Source: Candidatus Nomurabacteria bacterium
GTDB lineage: Bacteria > Patescibacteriota > Saccharimonadia > Saccharimonadales > Saccharimonadaceae
Length of the DNA: 55,854 nucleotides
Direction: 5' to 3'
Assembly (NCBI GenBank): GCA_031275815.1
Contig: JAISOF010000005.1
Coordinates: 1 to 55,854, forward strand
Shown: piece by piece, positions 24,068-32,777 of the stretch
How the letters are laid out: every line of letters begins with the position of its first letter
How positions within the stretch are numbered: the stretch's first letter is position 1
Notes under the pieces: model-generated
The model's input: the letters and a program-made list of their open reading frames with translations, nothing else
What the model was told of the DNA's origin: nothing
Database searches by the model: none
Translations under genes and position numbers: made by a program

Positions 24068-24937
24068 ATGAAACGAGTTTTAGTGGTTTATAACCCCAAA
24101 AGTTCAAAATCTAAAGACGTGGAGCGGGTGGTGCTTGGACCACTCAGAAAAAAATATGCCGATTTGGTGGAATATCAGATTTTGCCCACTAATTTTGATG
24201 ACAATGTGGCGAAAATTGCGCGGTTGCTCCGCGAGGATGATGTGGTAATTTCTGCCGGAGGTGACGGAACGGCGGCGATTGCCTCCAACGCGATTTTGGC
24301 TTCCAAAAAACCGCAGATTGTCATCGGCTATCTGGGGTTTGGCAATTTCAATGATTTGGCGAGGAGCTTCACGGGCAAAAAGACCAGCGCACTACAACTG
24401 TCGCGCGCCACGAAAACGGTCAAGCTTTATCCTTTGGATATTATTGCCGACCAACAGCATTTTCGGTTCGCAATTTTGTATGCCACGCTGGGGCTACTTG
24501 CCAAATCCACTTTGGAGTTTGAAAAACCTCACGTGCGCCACCACGTCAAAAACAGCAAAATCAACTTGATTTATAGCCTGTTGATATTGATCAAGTTTTA
24601 TTTCCAAAAACGCCGCTTCTTCAAAAATCAATCGGACATCATCGTGATGAACGGGCGACGCGCCGGTGGCATTTTGCGCACCAAGTGCGATTATTATGCC
24701 AGCGAAACTTTCAAAATCACGACCCAAAACTTGTCCAAGTTGCCCCGCCTGATTTTATTTGTGACGAAATCCTTTTTCGGACAAATGTCGGGAAAAACCA
24801 CCACCAGCAAGATATTTGAGTTCAAAAGAGGCGCCAACTTGGATTTTCAATCCGAAGGTGAATATTTTGCCCTGAAAAACATCAAAGAACTAAAAATCCA
24901 AAAATCCACACAGTTTCTTAATGTGATTACGGTTTAG
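24068..24937 (+). CDS. Diacylglycerol/sphingosine-kinase-like lipid kinase
   Basis: The 289-aa protein has the DAGK catalytic domain: an N-terminal VVYNPKSSKSK strand-loop, the nucleotide-binding GGDGT motif at residues 64-68, and YLGFGNFNDLARSF where the family usually has GTANDFAR. The basic C-terminal half fits the lipid-binding beta domain. The probable reaction is phosphorylation of a lipid alcohol at the inner membrane face, possibly to reuse diacylglycerol. A TATAGT box 6-12 nt upstream suggests another nearly leaderless message. The altered second motif leaves the lipid acceptor open. Confidence 0.8.
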   Translation: MKRVLVVYNPKSSKSKDVERVVLGPLRKKYADLVEYQILPTNFDDNVAKIARLLREDDVVISAGGDGTAAIASNAILASKKPQIVIGYLGFGNFNDLARSFTGKKTSALQLSRATKTVKLYPLDIIADQQHFRFAILYATLGLLAKSTLEFEKPHVRHHVKNSKINLIYSLLILIKFYFQKRRFFKNQSDIIVMNGRRAGGILRTKCDYYASETFKITTQNLSKLPRLILFVTKSFFGQMSGKTTTSKIFEFKRGANLDFQSEGEYFALKNIKELKIQKSTQFLNVITV

Positions 24938-24946
24938 GTTTTTTGT

Positions 24947-24990
24947 TGCGGGTGAAAGGCTTTGTTGTTATGCTTGGCGTGCCACTTGGA
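24947..24990 (+). repeat. Fragment of the A-type repeat module
   Basis: TTTTTTGTTGCGGGTGAAAGG resembles the CACGGGTGAAAGG hairpin region of the A-type copies at 31467 and 34895, followed by TTTGTTG. It is short and degraded. Confidence 0.35.
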
Positions 24991-25080
24991 GTGTGGTTTA
25001 ATGATGCGTAAAGGATAAAGGGCACGCACATTAAAAATTAGGCTTAATTTTTTGTTCGTTTGTCGAAAGGAGATAGAAAA

Positions 25081-26547
25081 ATGGCCAAGACGACCAGGAC
25101 GACCGGCACGACCAAACGCCCCAAAAGCGGCAGAGACTTTGAAAAGCTACTGCAAGAAATCACCGCAAAGGATGACCCCCAGTTTGAGGACATCATCGCA
25201 TCGGCGTATACTCCTCAGTTCAAAGAGGAGAACAAGGATGACACACTGCTCCAGAAGTTCCTTGATGAAGCGCTGCTAAAAAAAGCGCAAACTTTTCAAC
25301 ATTACCGCATCGCCCATAATCACACTCTGTTTTGCGATGATAATAAAGCTGCAGCGTTGCGAGAAATGATGGAGAGGGCGGAGCAGTTCAGCGATCTCTT
25401 GGAAACTCTCCCGTGCACCATAACGCTGGAAGATGCGCATTTCGTGTTGGGAAAAATAATGGAGGCGGTAAATGACAATGGTTATCTGGGTCTCGAAGCT
25501 TATCGAACTATTAAACAACGCTTTAAGCCAGCAGTGACCTTTTTTGAAAATGACGTGCTCAAAACGCCAAGCTACCACGCAAAACAGCCGGAAGATAATG
25601 AGTCAAATAGTTTTTCAATGGCAGAATACCGAGAGCTACTTCCCACACTGAGACTACTCGTCAGCAAAATCGGGCAGCTCGATTTCGAAACAGCAGGTTC
25701 CGATGATCACCTCAGCTATGGCGATATTATCGACTCCGACTGGCTTGGTGCTTTCGCATGGACTAAATTTGCCATGAGCGGTAAATGCACATTCAAGGGA
25801 TACGCCTATGCTTGCAGATATATGCCGCCTATGCTTGCCTACGGTCAGTATGACAGCCAGTGTGTAAGAGCCAAGATCGTGAAGGATATGCACGCTAAGG
25901 CCAAGACAGAGGATGATTTGGGCGAACTTATCAAAGCAAGCAATATGATTCTCGGCGCTGGCATTCCGCTTGACTTAAAACGCAAAATCATCAAGGACGT
26001 CTTGGAAGACAGAGTTCAGTCAATTGATGTTTTGCTCGAGGCGTATGCTCTGTCCATAAATATTCCGATTGACGAGGAGTCGGTCGCTGAGACTAAGGCG
26101 ATATCCGACAAAATAGGTAAGCGATGGCTTAAGTTGCAAACCAGCGAGCTGCTTAAAATATTCAGATATGCCACCCGCTTTCACTTTGAGCGCTCAAGCC
26201 TTGATTACGCTGATGCGATATACCAAGCGATTCATCAGGCCAACTTTGGCGACTTTAGCCAGATTTATGTTGAAATCCGCAATGCCAGCGAGGGTTCCTA
26301 CATAACGACTGAGGAAGCCGAAAAGTTTCTAAAAGCCCTCTTCGAAAAAATAGAGTCCACGACCAAAGAAGCTTTCGATGAGTGCCTAAGCATTCATGGC
26401 ATGGTGGATTATAACCATGAAAACTCGCCCCAAGCACCAGGCATGAAAGAACTCAGCCATGCAACCCTCCAGCGCATATCCGAACTTGGAGAGATGTTCT
26501 CGGCGCAGCTCGGCAAGCTTGAAAGTGGCGACGGTGGTTCTGATTAA
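25081..26547 (+). CDS. Hypothetical protein, 488 aa
   Basis: No family recognised. Soluble and mostly alpha-helical, with a basic Thr/Lys-rich N-terminus of about 20 residues and an acidic body. There are a few cysteines and no membrane span, signal or catalytic motif that I can identify. The ATG at 25081 has AAAGGAG eight bases upstream; seven upstream codons stay open but lack support. It is a single-gene unit: a repeat fragment lies upstream and a strong terminator downstream. Confidence 0.7.
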   Translation: MAKTTRTTGTTKRPKSGRDFEKLLQEITAKDDPQFEDIIASAYTPQFKEENKDDTLLQKFLDEALLKKAQTFQHYRIAHNHTLFCDDNKAAALREMMERAEQFSDLLETLPCTITLEDAHFVLGKIMEAVNDNGYLGLEAYRTIKQRFKPAVTFFENDVLKTPSYHAKQPEDNESNSFSMAEYRELLPTLRLLVSKIGQLDFETAGSDDHLSYGDIIDSDWLGAFAWTKFAMSGKCTFKGYAYACRYMPPMLAYGQYDSQCVRAKIVKDMHAKAKTEDDLGELIKASNMILGAGIPLDLKRKIIKDVLEDRVQSIDVLLEAYALSINIPIDEESVAETKAISDKIGKRWLKLQTSELLKIFRYATRFHFERSSLDYADAIYQAIHQANFGDFSQIYVEIRNASEGSYITTEEAEKFLKALFEKIESTTKEAFDECLSIHGMVDYNHENSPQAPGMKELSHATLQRISELGEMFSAQLGKLESGDGGSD

Positions 26548-26562
26548 GCCAAATTACACACT

Positions 26563-26599
26563 CACCCCTGTCTTTATTTTTTAAACAGGGGTGTTTTTT
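26563..26599 (+). terminator. Rho-independent terminator
   Basis: CACCCCTGT (26563-26571) pairs with ACAGGGGTG (26585-26593), then TTTTTT. It ends the 25081 gene. Confidence 0.9.
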
Positions 26600-26667
26600 C
26601 AATTTTTAACAAATCCGCAAAAAAACTTCGGCAAGGCTCATTCCCACTCCACAAGAGTCAGACGAAA

Positions 26668-27306
26668 TTATTTTTTCAACCTAGCCAACCAACGGAAGCC
26701 GCCATACACCGCCGCGACATAGCCCGCAAAGAGCAGAGTCATGACCAGTCCGAACCAGTTGCAGCTGGCGGCAACGCGCTCCCACAGTTTGAGCGGTGAG
26801 AAAATGTCCCAAGAGTTGAGCCGAAGGAAACGCCCGATGTACATTGCATAGCCGATGAGGAGGAATATTATAAGAACGACGGAGTGGTGTTTGGCAAGGA
26901 ACTTTTGGTGGATGTTCTTGAAGGAGGTTAGCCCCATTGCGAGTGCGAGCAAATAGCCGATGGTGATGTTGATGAGCTCCAGATAGACCACCGCGTCTTT
27001 GGCGTAGTCTACGTTTTTGAAATCGTAATAGCCCCCCACGTAATATGACAAATCGGAGATATGGATGAAATCAGTAAGAACATAAAAAGCGTTTGGTATG
27101 AATAAAAGCCACAGTACCATCAGGGCGATTCTGGCGACTTTGTGGAGCTTGCAACCCAGCAAGCTGGAGAATATTAGCGGCAAAAACGCCAAAAACAGGT
27201 TCCAAATCATGCTGATGTGAATTAGGTGCCCGCTGGCATAAAACGTCAGACAACTGAGGAGCGCGTATGCCAAAAAGCCCCACGCAAACGGCACCAGCTT
27301 ATCCAT
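26668..27306 (-). CDS. DUF1361 family membrane protein
   Basis: The roughly 212-aa protein has about seven membrane spans and the DUF1361 signature WLLFIPNAFYVLTDFIHIS in the middle plus GRFLRLNSWDI near the end. Function unknown in the family. ATG 27306 overlaps the stop region of the upstream LOG-like gene by 8 nt and is favoured by coupling; ATG 27330 would add a basic 8-residue N-terminus and is nearly as good. It is the last gene of the gap-rpiB-rpe operon. Confidence 0.8.
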   Translation of the reverse strand: MDKLVPFAWGFLAYALLSCLTFYASGHLIHISMIWNLFLAFLPLIFSSLLGCKLHKVARIALMVLWLLFIPNAFYVLTDFIHISDLSYYVGGYYDFKNVDYAKDAVVYLELINITIGYLLALAMGLTSFKNIHQKFLAKHHSVVLIIFLLIGYAMYIGRFLRLNSWDIFSPLKLWERVAASCNWFGLVMTLLFAGYVAAVYGGFRWLARLKK

Positions 27307-27907
27307 TACCGAAGCGTTTTTGCGCCACATGCGAGTCCGTTCCATCATCTTCAAAATCTTTATATATTTCATCCAATCGGGCAATCACTTTTTTCACCAA
27401 TTTTTCGGGGCTGGCGTCATACACAATGTTTTCCATGTTTGGCGCGACCACGTTTTGCAACAACACCGGAATGTAATCCGCCAGTCCGCCGGAGCCGAGG
27501 AGCACGCCACAAACCTTGCGGCTTTCCAGCGCGGTGGAGAACTCGTGCAGACTGCCCATGCGCCCGCCAATCGTAATCACGGCGTCGCTGCTTCTGACCA
27601 AATGCACGTCGCGCCCGACATACGCCATGCCGGTGAAATTGATGTAGTCAAACTCCAACGTCGGCAGGCGATACGCCAAAATATGCTCTTTGAACGTCGC
27701 GGCAGGTGAGAATCCGACCGACACGCCTTTGGCATTCGGCACGCTTTTGAAACCCGCCGCCGCAAACATCGGCAGTCCGACCGTCGCGCCGGTGGTCAAA
27801 GTTTTGCCGGCTTTGGCAATCGCCACGCCCACCGCAAACGCCAATTCTTTGGACTTCATCACCGTTTCGCCGCTTGCTGCGCCCGACACGCAAATCTGGT
27901 ATTTCAT
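27299..27907 (-). CDS. LOG-family / SLOG-domain nucleotide-binding protein
   Basis: The 202-aa Rossmann-like protein has the N-terminal CVSGAASGE strand-turn, TTGATVGLP, and GGRMGSLHEFSTALE, equivalent to the PGGxGTxxE motif of LOG/TIGR00725 proteins (here Gly-Arg-Met-Gly-Ser). LOG enzymes release free bases such as cytokinins from nucleoside 5'-monophosphates; SLOG relatives bind nucleotide-derived ligands. The loop change means the reaction is uncertain. A GGAGG precedes the ATG. It overlaps the preceding gene by ATGA and the DUF1361 gene by 8 nt, inside the sugar-phosphate operon, so a nucleotide- or ribose-phosphate-related role is plausible. Confidence 0.75.
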   Translation of the reverse strand: MKYQICVSGAASGETVMKSKELAFAVGVAIAKAGKTLTTGATVGLPMFAAAGFKSVPNAKGVSVGFSPAATFKEHILAYRLPTLEFDYINFTGMAYVGRDVHLVRSSDAVITIGGRMGSLHEFSTALESRKVCGVLLGSGGLADYIPVLLQNVVAPNMENIVYDASPEKLVKKVIARLDEIYKDFEDDGTDSHVAQKRFGNG

Positions 27908-28317
27908 GACTTGCCTCCATATAAATCGTTAATTTTTTTGTACAACAGTCGCCGGAAATAGACGATGCTACGGTGTTCAAACGGCAACTTTTTCTCAAAG
28001 TTGTCCCGAACGTCAAAATAATTGCCGGAAACCAGCTCGCGACCAACCAACAAGAACCCCAACTGATTTTCCACCCAAAACTGGTCGCTGGAATTGGGGT
28101 TGATGGCATAAAAACCGTTTAGTGCCGCAAACAATTCCTGCAAAGTCGTGTCGTGCGGGTCGAGTCCCAACTGTTTCAACATCAACCGCGACCGTTTGCG
28201 CAAAGTGCTGACCAACTCCAAATCCGCCTTTGGCTTCAAGCTTTTTTTCGCCAAATATTCCAAATCTACCGAAAACTTCGGCTCTTTTTCTCCCAATAGC
28301 TCCGCCAAAAAGCTCAT
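27904..28317 (-). CDS. Hypothetical protein within the sugar-phosphate operon
   Basis: This 137-aa soluble helical protein has no recognised domain. Its start follows the pfkB stop directly (TAA-C-ATG) and its stop overlaps the LOG-like start (ATGA), so it is fully embedded in a translationally coupled operon with gap, rpiB, rpe and the kinase. That position suggests a role tied to pentose or triose phosphate metabolism, by inference only. Confidence 0.7.
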   Translation of the reverse strand: MSFLAELLGEKEPKFSVDLEYLAKKSLKPKADLELVSTLRKRSRLMLKQLGLDPHDTTLQELFAALNGFYAINPNSSDQFWVENQLGFLLVGRELVSGNYFDVRDNFEKKLPFEHRSIVYFRRLLYKKINDLYGGKS

Positions 28318-28318
28318 G

Positions 28319-29281
28319 TTATAACTCCATTTCGTGAATTGGCATTTCGTGCAGACGGACGCCGGAACTGATAATGCCGGCTTTGGAGCCCACCGCTTGA
28401 ACTACGCTGGAGGCGTTGGCGGATCCAAAAATCACCGACTCGCGCAAACTTCTGCCGCGCGCAAAGCGCACCAAAAAGCCGGAACCCAGAGCGTCGCCCG
28501 CACCGGTTTGATCGAGAGGTCTCAAATCTTCGTATAACCTTGCGCGCAGCTTGGTTTTGCCATCGGTTGCCACCAAACCATTTTCTCCGTCGCTAATCAA
28601 GCAAACGGGCACCAAATCTTTCACTTTCATCAATAACTCGTCCAGACTGTCGCCATCCACCAGCTGTTTCGCCTCTTCTTTGTTCAGCGACAACACCTCC
28701 ACCATTGGCAAAAGCCGTTTCAATTTCCCCCTGTTTGCCAACTCCTTTTTGCCCGCGTTCATCATAACCTTGACACCGAGCTCTTGGCACTTCACCAACA
28801 CCTCCGCCAACTTGTCCATATCCCCAGAAAGTGTTGTGATATAAATCCAATCGGGGTTCATGCGCTCCAAATCTTTCACTTTCAACGTCCAAAACTGCCG
28901 GCTCGCCCCGCGATAAGTCAAAATGGTGCGCGCCCCGCTTGGCGCGAGCAGCACCGCCGAACAACCCGTGCGCTGGTTCTCCAAATAATCGATATAGCTG
29001 ACATCCACGCCCTCGTCGTTCAAGGTGTCCACCACCGCCTGTCCGGAAATGTCGTTGCCGATGCACCCCCAAAAAATCGTCTCAAACCGGCTGCGCGCAA
29101 AAGTTACACTGGCGTTGGTCGCTCCGCCACCAACCGAAAACACCACATCATCCACGTCGACTTTTGTGCCCAACTCCAAGCGGTCAAAATAGCTCTGCCC
29201 CGCGATGCTCACCGTGTGAAAGCCTCTCTTATCCAAGAAGAAGATATCTTGCAATGCCGCACCCAAACAAACAATCCGCAC
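28319..29281 (-). CDS. PfkB-family carbohydrate kinase
   Basis: A 320-aa ribokinase-fold sugar or nucleoside kinase. Signatures: GGGATNASVTFAR near the N-terminus, the central VSYIDYL and SGARTILTYRG segments, and the C-terminal motif DQTGAGDALGSG with the catalytic Asp. The substrate could be ribose, ribulose, adenosine or fructose 6-phosphate; the neighbours rpe and rpiB favour a pentose-linked substrate, but the sequence does not decide. The start is GTG directly after the rpe stop (TAA-GTG), a fully coupled junction. Confidence 0.88.
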   Translation of the reverse strand: MRIVCLGAALQDIFFLDKRGFHTVSIAGQSYFDRLELGTKVDVDDVVFSVGGGATNASVTFARSRFETIFWGCIGNDISGQAVVDTLNDEGVDVSYIDYLENQRTGCSAVLLAPSGARTILTYRGASRQFWTLKVKDLERMNPDWIYITTLSGDMDKLAEVLVKCQELGVKVMMNAGKKELANRGKLKRLLPMVEVLSLNKEEAKQLVDGDSLDELLMKVKDLVPVCLISDGENGLVATDGKTKLRARLYEDLRPLDQTGAGDALGSGFLVRFARGRSLRESVIFGSANASSVVQAVGSKAGIISSGVRLHEMPIHEMEL

Positions 29282-29926
29282 TTAAATCGCACCCTCTCTG
29301 GTGGCCTCGTTCACCAACACGTCATAAATCGCTTTGGGGTCGTCCGTCGCTGTCAAAGCGCCACCCACGTTGACCACGTCCACGCCGGCTTTGGTAATCA
29401 TAAACACGTTCTCTTCATTGGCGCCACCGTCCCAGCCAATCTCAATGGTCGGCTTCATCTCGCGAATGATGTGCGCTTTTTCCGCCTGCAACAAATCCGC
29501 CGCCCCGCCATACGAGCCAAGATCGCCCGAAAAAATCAAGGCGTGGTCGACAATGTCAATATATTCTTTGTATTTGCCCGGAAAGCTCGGTTTCAAAAAC
29601 GCCACACCGGTCTTGATTCCGGCTTGTTTCAAAAAGTTCAGCGCCGGCACCAAATCTTCATCCGCCTCCGCGTGAAAAATTACCAAATTGGGGTGTAATT
29701 TGAGCAACTGCTCCACATATTCGCTGGGACGCTTCACCATCATGTGGATGTCCACCGTCCAGTCCTCTGGCCACCAGACCTGATCCAATGTTACGGTTTT
29801 GTTGGTCGTGAACTCGCCATCCGTGATGTCGATTTGCACCCGCGACGCGAAGGGGTGGAACTTCGCCACCATAGCCTTGAAACTGTCGGGGGTTTCGGTT
29901 AATATTGTTGGGACTATTGTACTCAT
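29282..29926 (-). CDS. rpe: Ribulose-phosphate 3-epimerase
   Basis: Interconverts ribulose 5-phosphate and xylulose 5-phosphate in the pentose phosphate pathway. The 214-aa TIM-barrel protein has VQIDITDGEF (metal/catalytic Asp), DIHMMVKRP, IFHAEA, and the C-terminal IGWDGGANEEN phosphate-binding segment. These deviate slightly from classical Rpe (family HxMxDGxF becomes QIDITDGEF), so it is a divergent member. GAGGT precedes the ATG, just after the rpiB stop. Confidence 0.85.
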   Translation of the reverse strand: MSTIVPTILTETPDSFKAMVAKFHPFASRVQIDITDGEFTTNKTVTLDQVWWPEDWTVDIHMMVKRPSEYVEQLLKLHPNLVIFHAEADEDLVPALNFLKQAGIKTGVAFLKPSFPGKYKEYIDIVDHALIFSGDLGSYGGAADLLQAEKAHIIREMKPTIEIGWDGGANEENVFMITKAGVDVVNVGGALTATDDPKAIYDVLVNEATREGAI

Positions 29927-29927
29927 T

Positions 29928-30401
29928 TTATACCTCGTCTAATTCATTATTTCTTTTAATATATCTTGGCGCTTTTGCAAACGGTGTCAGCAAAAACGTA
30001 TCAATAATATCTCTCCATTTGGCGTCGTCCTCTTCCAGTACGCGCGCCGGCAAGCATAGCACGTTGGCGTCATTGTCGTTACGTGCCATTTCCGCCTCCG
30101 TTGAATCCCAGACCACCACCGCGCGGATGCCACGATAGCGGTTGGCTTGAATCGCCATGCCCTGCCCCCCACCGCACACCAAAATCGCGCGCGGGTCGCG
30201 ATCTTTGCTCGAGAGCAACTCCAAGACTGCCAGTTTGGCATATTTATTGAAATCGTCTTTCGGGTCAAACTTTTTGTCGCCCACGTCCACGAAATCCATG
30301 CCTTTGTCAAACAAATAAACCATGATTTTCTCACGTAATCTGAATCCTCGATGGTCGGCTGCCACAAATATTTTCACTTTATGCTTGCCCCTTTTTGCCA
30401 A
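29928..30401 (-). CDS. rpiB: Ribose 5-phosphate isomerase B
   Basis: Interconverts ribose 5-phosphate and ribulose 5-phosphate. The 157-aa protein has AADHRGF near the N-terminus, the active-site loop VCGGGQGMAIQANRYRGIRA with the catalytic Cys at about 76, and RNDNDANVLCLPAR in the C-terminal half, all standard for the RpiB/LacAB family. It overlaps the 3' end of gap by 23 nt. With rpe and the PfkB kinase it forms the non-oxidative pentose phosphate block of the operon. Confidence 0.95.
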   Translation of the reverse strand: MAKRGKHKVKIFVAADHRGFRLREKIMVYLFDKGMDFVDVGDKKFDPKDDFNKYAKLAVLELLSSKDRDPRAILVCGGGQGMAIQANRYRGIRAVVVWDSTEAEMARNDNDANVLCLPARVLEEDDAKWRDIIDTFLLTPFAKAPRYIKRNNELDEV

Positions 30402-31392
30402 AATCGGCGGTCAGTTCCACAAGGCGGTTGGAATATCCCCATTCGTTGTCATACCACGCCACGACTTTGATCAGGTTGCCGCCCACCACGTCGGTCAGGG
30501 GCAAGTCCACGATGGCGCTGAATGAGTTGCCACGAAAATCAATACTGACCAGCTCTTCTTCCGCCACTGCCAAAATCCCTTGCAGATACGGTTCTTTGGC
30601 AGCTTGCTTGAATACGTCGTTAATTTCTTCTTTGGTCACGCTGGCTTTTTTCACCAAAACCGCAAAGTCCGCCAAGCTGACCACCGGGGTCGGCACCCGC
30701 ACCGACAACCCCGCAAAGCGATTTTCCAGTGCTGGCAAAGCTTTCGCCGCCGCGATGGACGCTCCGGTGGTGGTTGGCACAATGTTTTCCGCCGCCGCGC
30801 GCGCTTCGCGCAGGTCTTTGGCGGGCGCGTCCAGTAATCGCTGTGAGGCGGTGTAACTGTGCACGGTCGTCATCATGGCTTTGTCAATGCCAAAGTTCTT
30901 TTCCAGCACCGCCATCACCGGTGTAATACAGTTGGTAGTGCAAGAGGCGTTGCTCAAAATCTCGTCTTGTTCGTCAATTGTGTCTTCGTTTACGCCAATT
31001 ACGATGGTCTTCGCGCCCTCACCTTTGGCGGGCGCCGAAATTATCACCTTCTTCGCCCCTGCCGCAATATGCGCGCGCGCCTTGGCGGGATCAGTGAACA
31101 GCCCCGTGCTCTCAATCACCACATCCACCTGATTGTCTTTCCATGGCAGTCCGGCGGGGTCCTTCTCCGCAAACACCTTGATGTGCTTGCCATCCACAAT
31201 AATTTCATCGTCATCAAAACCGACCTCTCGCCCATAAGTGCCATAAGAAGAATCATGTTTCAAGAGGTGCGCGAGAGTCTTGGTGTCCGTCAAATCATTC
31301 ACCGCCACCACCTCGATATCGCCCCGCTCAAAAGCAATCTTAAAAGCGTTCCGCCCAATTCGTCCGAATCCGTTTATTCCTACTCGCACCAT
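30379..31392 (-). CDS. gap: Glyceraldehyde-3-phosphate dehydrogenase, NAD-type
   Basis: Glycolytic oxidation of glyceraldehyde 3-phosphate to 1,3-bisphosphoglycerate. The 337-aa protein has the Rossmann GINGFGRIGR, VNDL with Asp33 favouring NAD over NADP, the active-site SNASCTTNC with Cys151, TTVHSYTASQ with the catalytic His, and WYDNEWGYSNR near the end. ATG 31392 has GGAGG seven bases upstream; four extra upstream codons are not used. First gene of a seven-gene minus-strand operon (gap, rpiB, rpe, pfkB, hypothetical, LOG-like, DUF1361). Confidence 0.97.
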   Translation of the reverse strand: MVRVGINGFGRIGRNAFKIAFERGDIEVVAVNDLTDTKTLAHLLKHDSSYGTYGREVGFDDDEIIVDGKHIKVFAEKDPAGLPWKDNQVDVVIESTGLFTDPAKARAHIAAGAKKVIISAPAKGEGAKTIVIGVNEDTIDEQDEILSNASCTTNCITPVMAVLEKNFGIDKAMMTTVHSYTASQRLLDAPAKDLREARAAAENIVPTTTGASIAAAKALPALENRFAGLSVRVPTPVVSLADFAVLVKKASVTKEEINDVFKQAAKEPYLQGILAVAEEELVSIDFRGNSFSAIVDLPLTDVVGGNLIKVVAWYDNEWGYSNRLVELTADFGKKGQA

Positions 31393-31466
31393 ACAAACCT
31401 CCAATATACTTATGATTAGTTTAAATTATAAAGCCTTTGTTTGTCAAAAGCAATATCAAAACGCAG

Positions 31467-31580
31467 TTTTGTTGCATAATTCCCCTTTGTTTTGCGGAGG
31501 AGGAGTTGTTGGGTTTTTTCACGGGTGAAAGGTTTTGTTGAGTTTTGAAGTTTTTGGTGGTAGTCTTTCTGTCATCTATC
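31467..31580 (+). repeat. A-type repeat module, copy A2
   Basis: TTGTTGCATAATTCCCC (from 31469), GGAGGAG, TTGTTGGG and hairpin TTTCA-CGGG-TGAAA. A stretch shared with the copy at 34895 follows (GAGTTTTGAAGTTT, then GGTAGT and CTGTCATCTA). The hairpin stem differs from the 8166 copy (TTTCG/CGAAA) by a compensatory pair change with the same CGGG loop. Confidence 0.65.
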
Positions 31581-31585
31581 TCACG

Positions 31586-32029
31586 CTTACCGGCGGTGTT
31601 GATCAGTTTTTGTTTAATTCAAGCGGAACGTTTTGGCGCGAGACATTGGTGGCTTTCAGGGAAGTTGGATTGGATGCGGAATATGATTATTTGTCGGACG
31701 AGGCCAAACATATACCAGAAATACAGCGTGAATTAGCAGAAAATGCCGCTAAAAACACGAAGCTTGGCGAATTCTTTAAGCACGAAGACCTGCTTGGAGA
31801 CATCAAAACTGACAAAAAAGTATCGTCGGCGACAGGTTGCATTGGTATTCGAAAATCGATGCATATATACTCAGCAATATTCAACAGTTTGTGGGACGTG
31901 GGCAAAAAAATTAATGGATTTTGGGCGCTGGTCAGAAAATTCGCAAGAACACTGGTGGGCTCAGATCATCCGAGTTCGAGGCAACATCCTTCAGCGACCA
32001 CCTCTCAAGTACCGTGGAGGTTTCTTTAA
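31586..32029 (+). pseudogene. Possible degenerate hypothetical gene after repeat A2
   Basis: An open frame (continuous from the A-type repeat at 31535) encodes about 145 residues after the repeat. They look protein-like (REVGLDAEYDYLSDEAKH, then ELAENAAKNTKLGEFF). No start codon with a ribosome site and no family are found. Near the end, another frame (to 32114) looks at least as protein-like, suggesting a frameshift around 31950-31990. I read it as a decayed coding fragment; it could be a real orphan gene. Confidence 0.3.
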
Positions 32030-32120
32030 TGCTATAGCGATACAGCTTGGCGGACGTTGCGGTAATATACCTCACCAGTTCCGACCTGAGATTTTGTGTT
32101 GCCACATAACTTGACACAAA

Positions 32121-32777
32121 TCAGGCCGACGGCTCCAACCCCCGTCGCTCGCCGTCCACCACGAAAACGTCGGCGTCGGTCATCACAACGGGTTTGATAT
32201 TGGCTTGGTTGAACGCCAGCCGGATTTCGCTGGCGCTGTCATCAAACCATTTAGCGTCGGCGTGTGGCAACAAGTATTCGTCAATCAGTCCCATGCCTTG
32301 CCAGATGGTGTCGGCTTGGTATTTCTTTTTCGGCACGACTTCCGGCATGTCTTCTTTATTGACAAAATATTTCAGCTCCTTGGACATGATGACACTGCCA
32401 GCGGAGCCGCCGCCATAAACGTATTTGTCGGAGGCAAGGTCGGAGGCAAGTACATCGTCAAAACTGCTGTAGCGAAAGGCGCGGCGCAAGATGAAGACAT
32501 TGCCACCAAAGGCATAAATCAGCCCGGGATTGACGGATTTGATATACATTTCCAAATCGTATCTTCGCCCAAAAAACACTTTGAGGTCCAACTCAAGCAC
32601 GTCAAAACCGGCATTTTTGAACATTTGTTTCTTGCGCCACTTTTTCCACACTCTGGTCAAGGCGTTTTTTTCGTCAGTGGCATTGAAGATGAGCAGCGCC
32701 ATTTTATTCACACCCACCATGTCGTGCAATCTCTCCAAATGATCGCCAAAGCCCTTTGATGCCAAAAATAATCTCAT
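32121..32777 (-). CDS. Peptidase S51-like protein (dipeptidase E / cyanophycinase fold)
   Basis: The 218-aa class-I glutamine-amidotransferase-like fold protein has a nucleophile elbow GGGSAGSVIMS with Ser125, the hallmark of S51 serine peptidases. It also shows the LFLASKGF start strand, a YAFGGN strand and HADAKWFDDS, where a His of the triad may lie. Predicted to cleave small peptides such as Asp-X or another gamma-type bond. The start codon directly follows the GT2 gene's stop (TAA-ATG), so expression is coupled, though no pathway link is evident. Confidence 0.82.
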   Translation of the reverse strand: MRLFLASKGFGDHLERLHDMVGVNKMALLIFNATDEKNALTRVWKKWRKKQMFKNAGFDVLELDLKVFFGRRYDLEMYIKSVNPGLIYAFGGNVFILRRAFRYSSFDDVLASDLASDKYVYGGGSAGSVIMSKELKYFVNKEDMPEVVPKKKYQADTIWQGMGLIDEYLLPHADAKWFDDSASEIRLAFNQANIKPVVMTDADVFVVDGERRGLEPSA

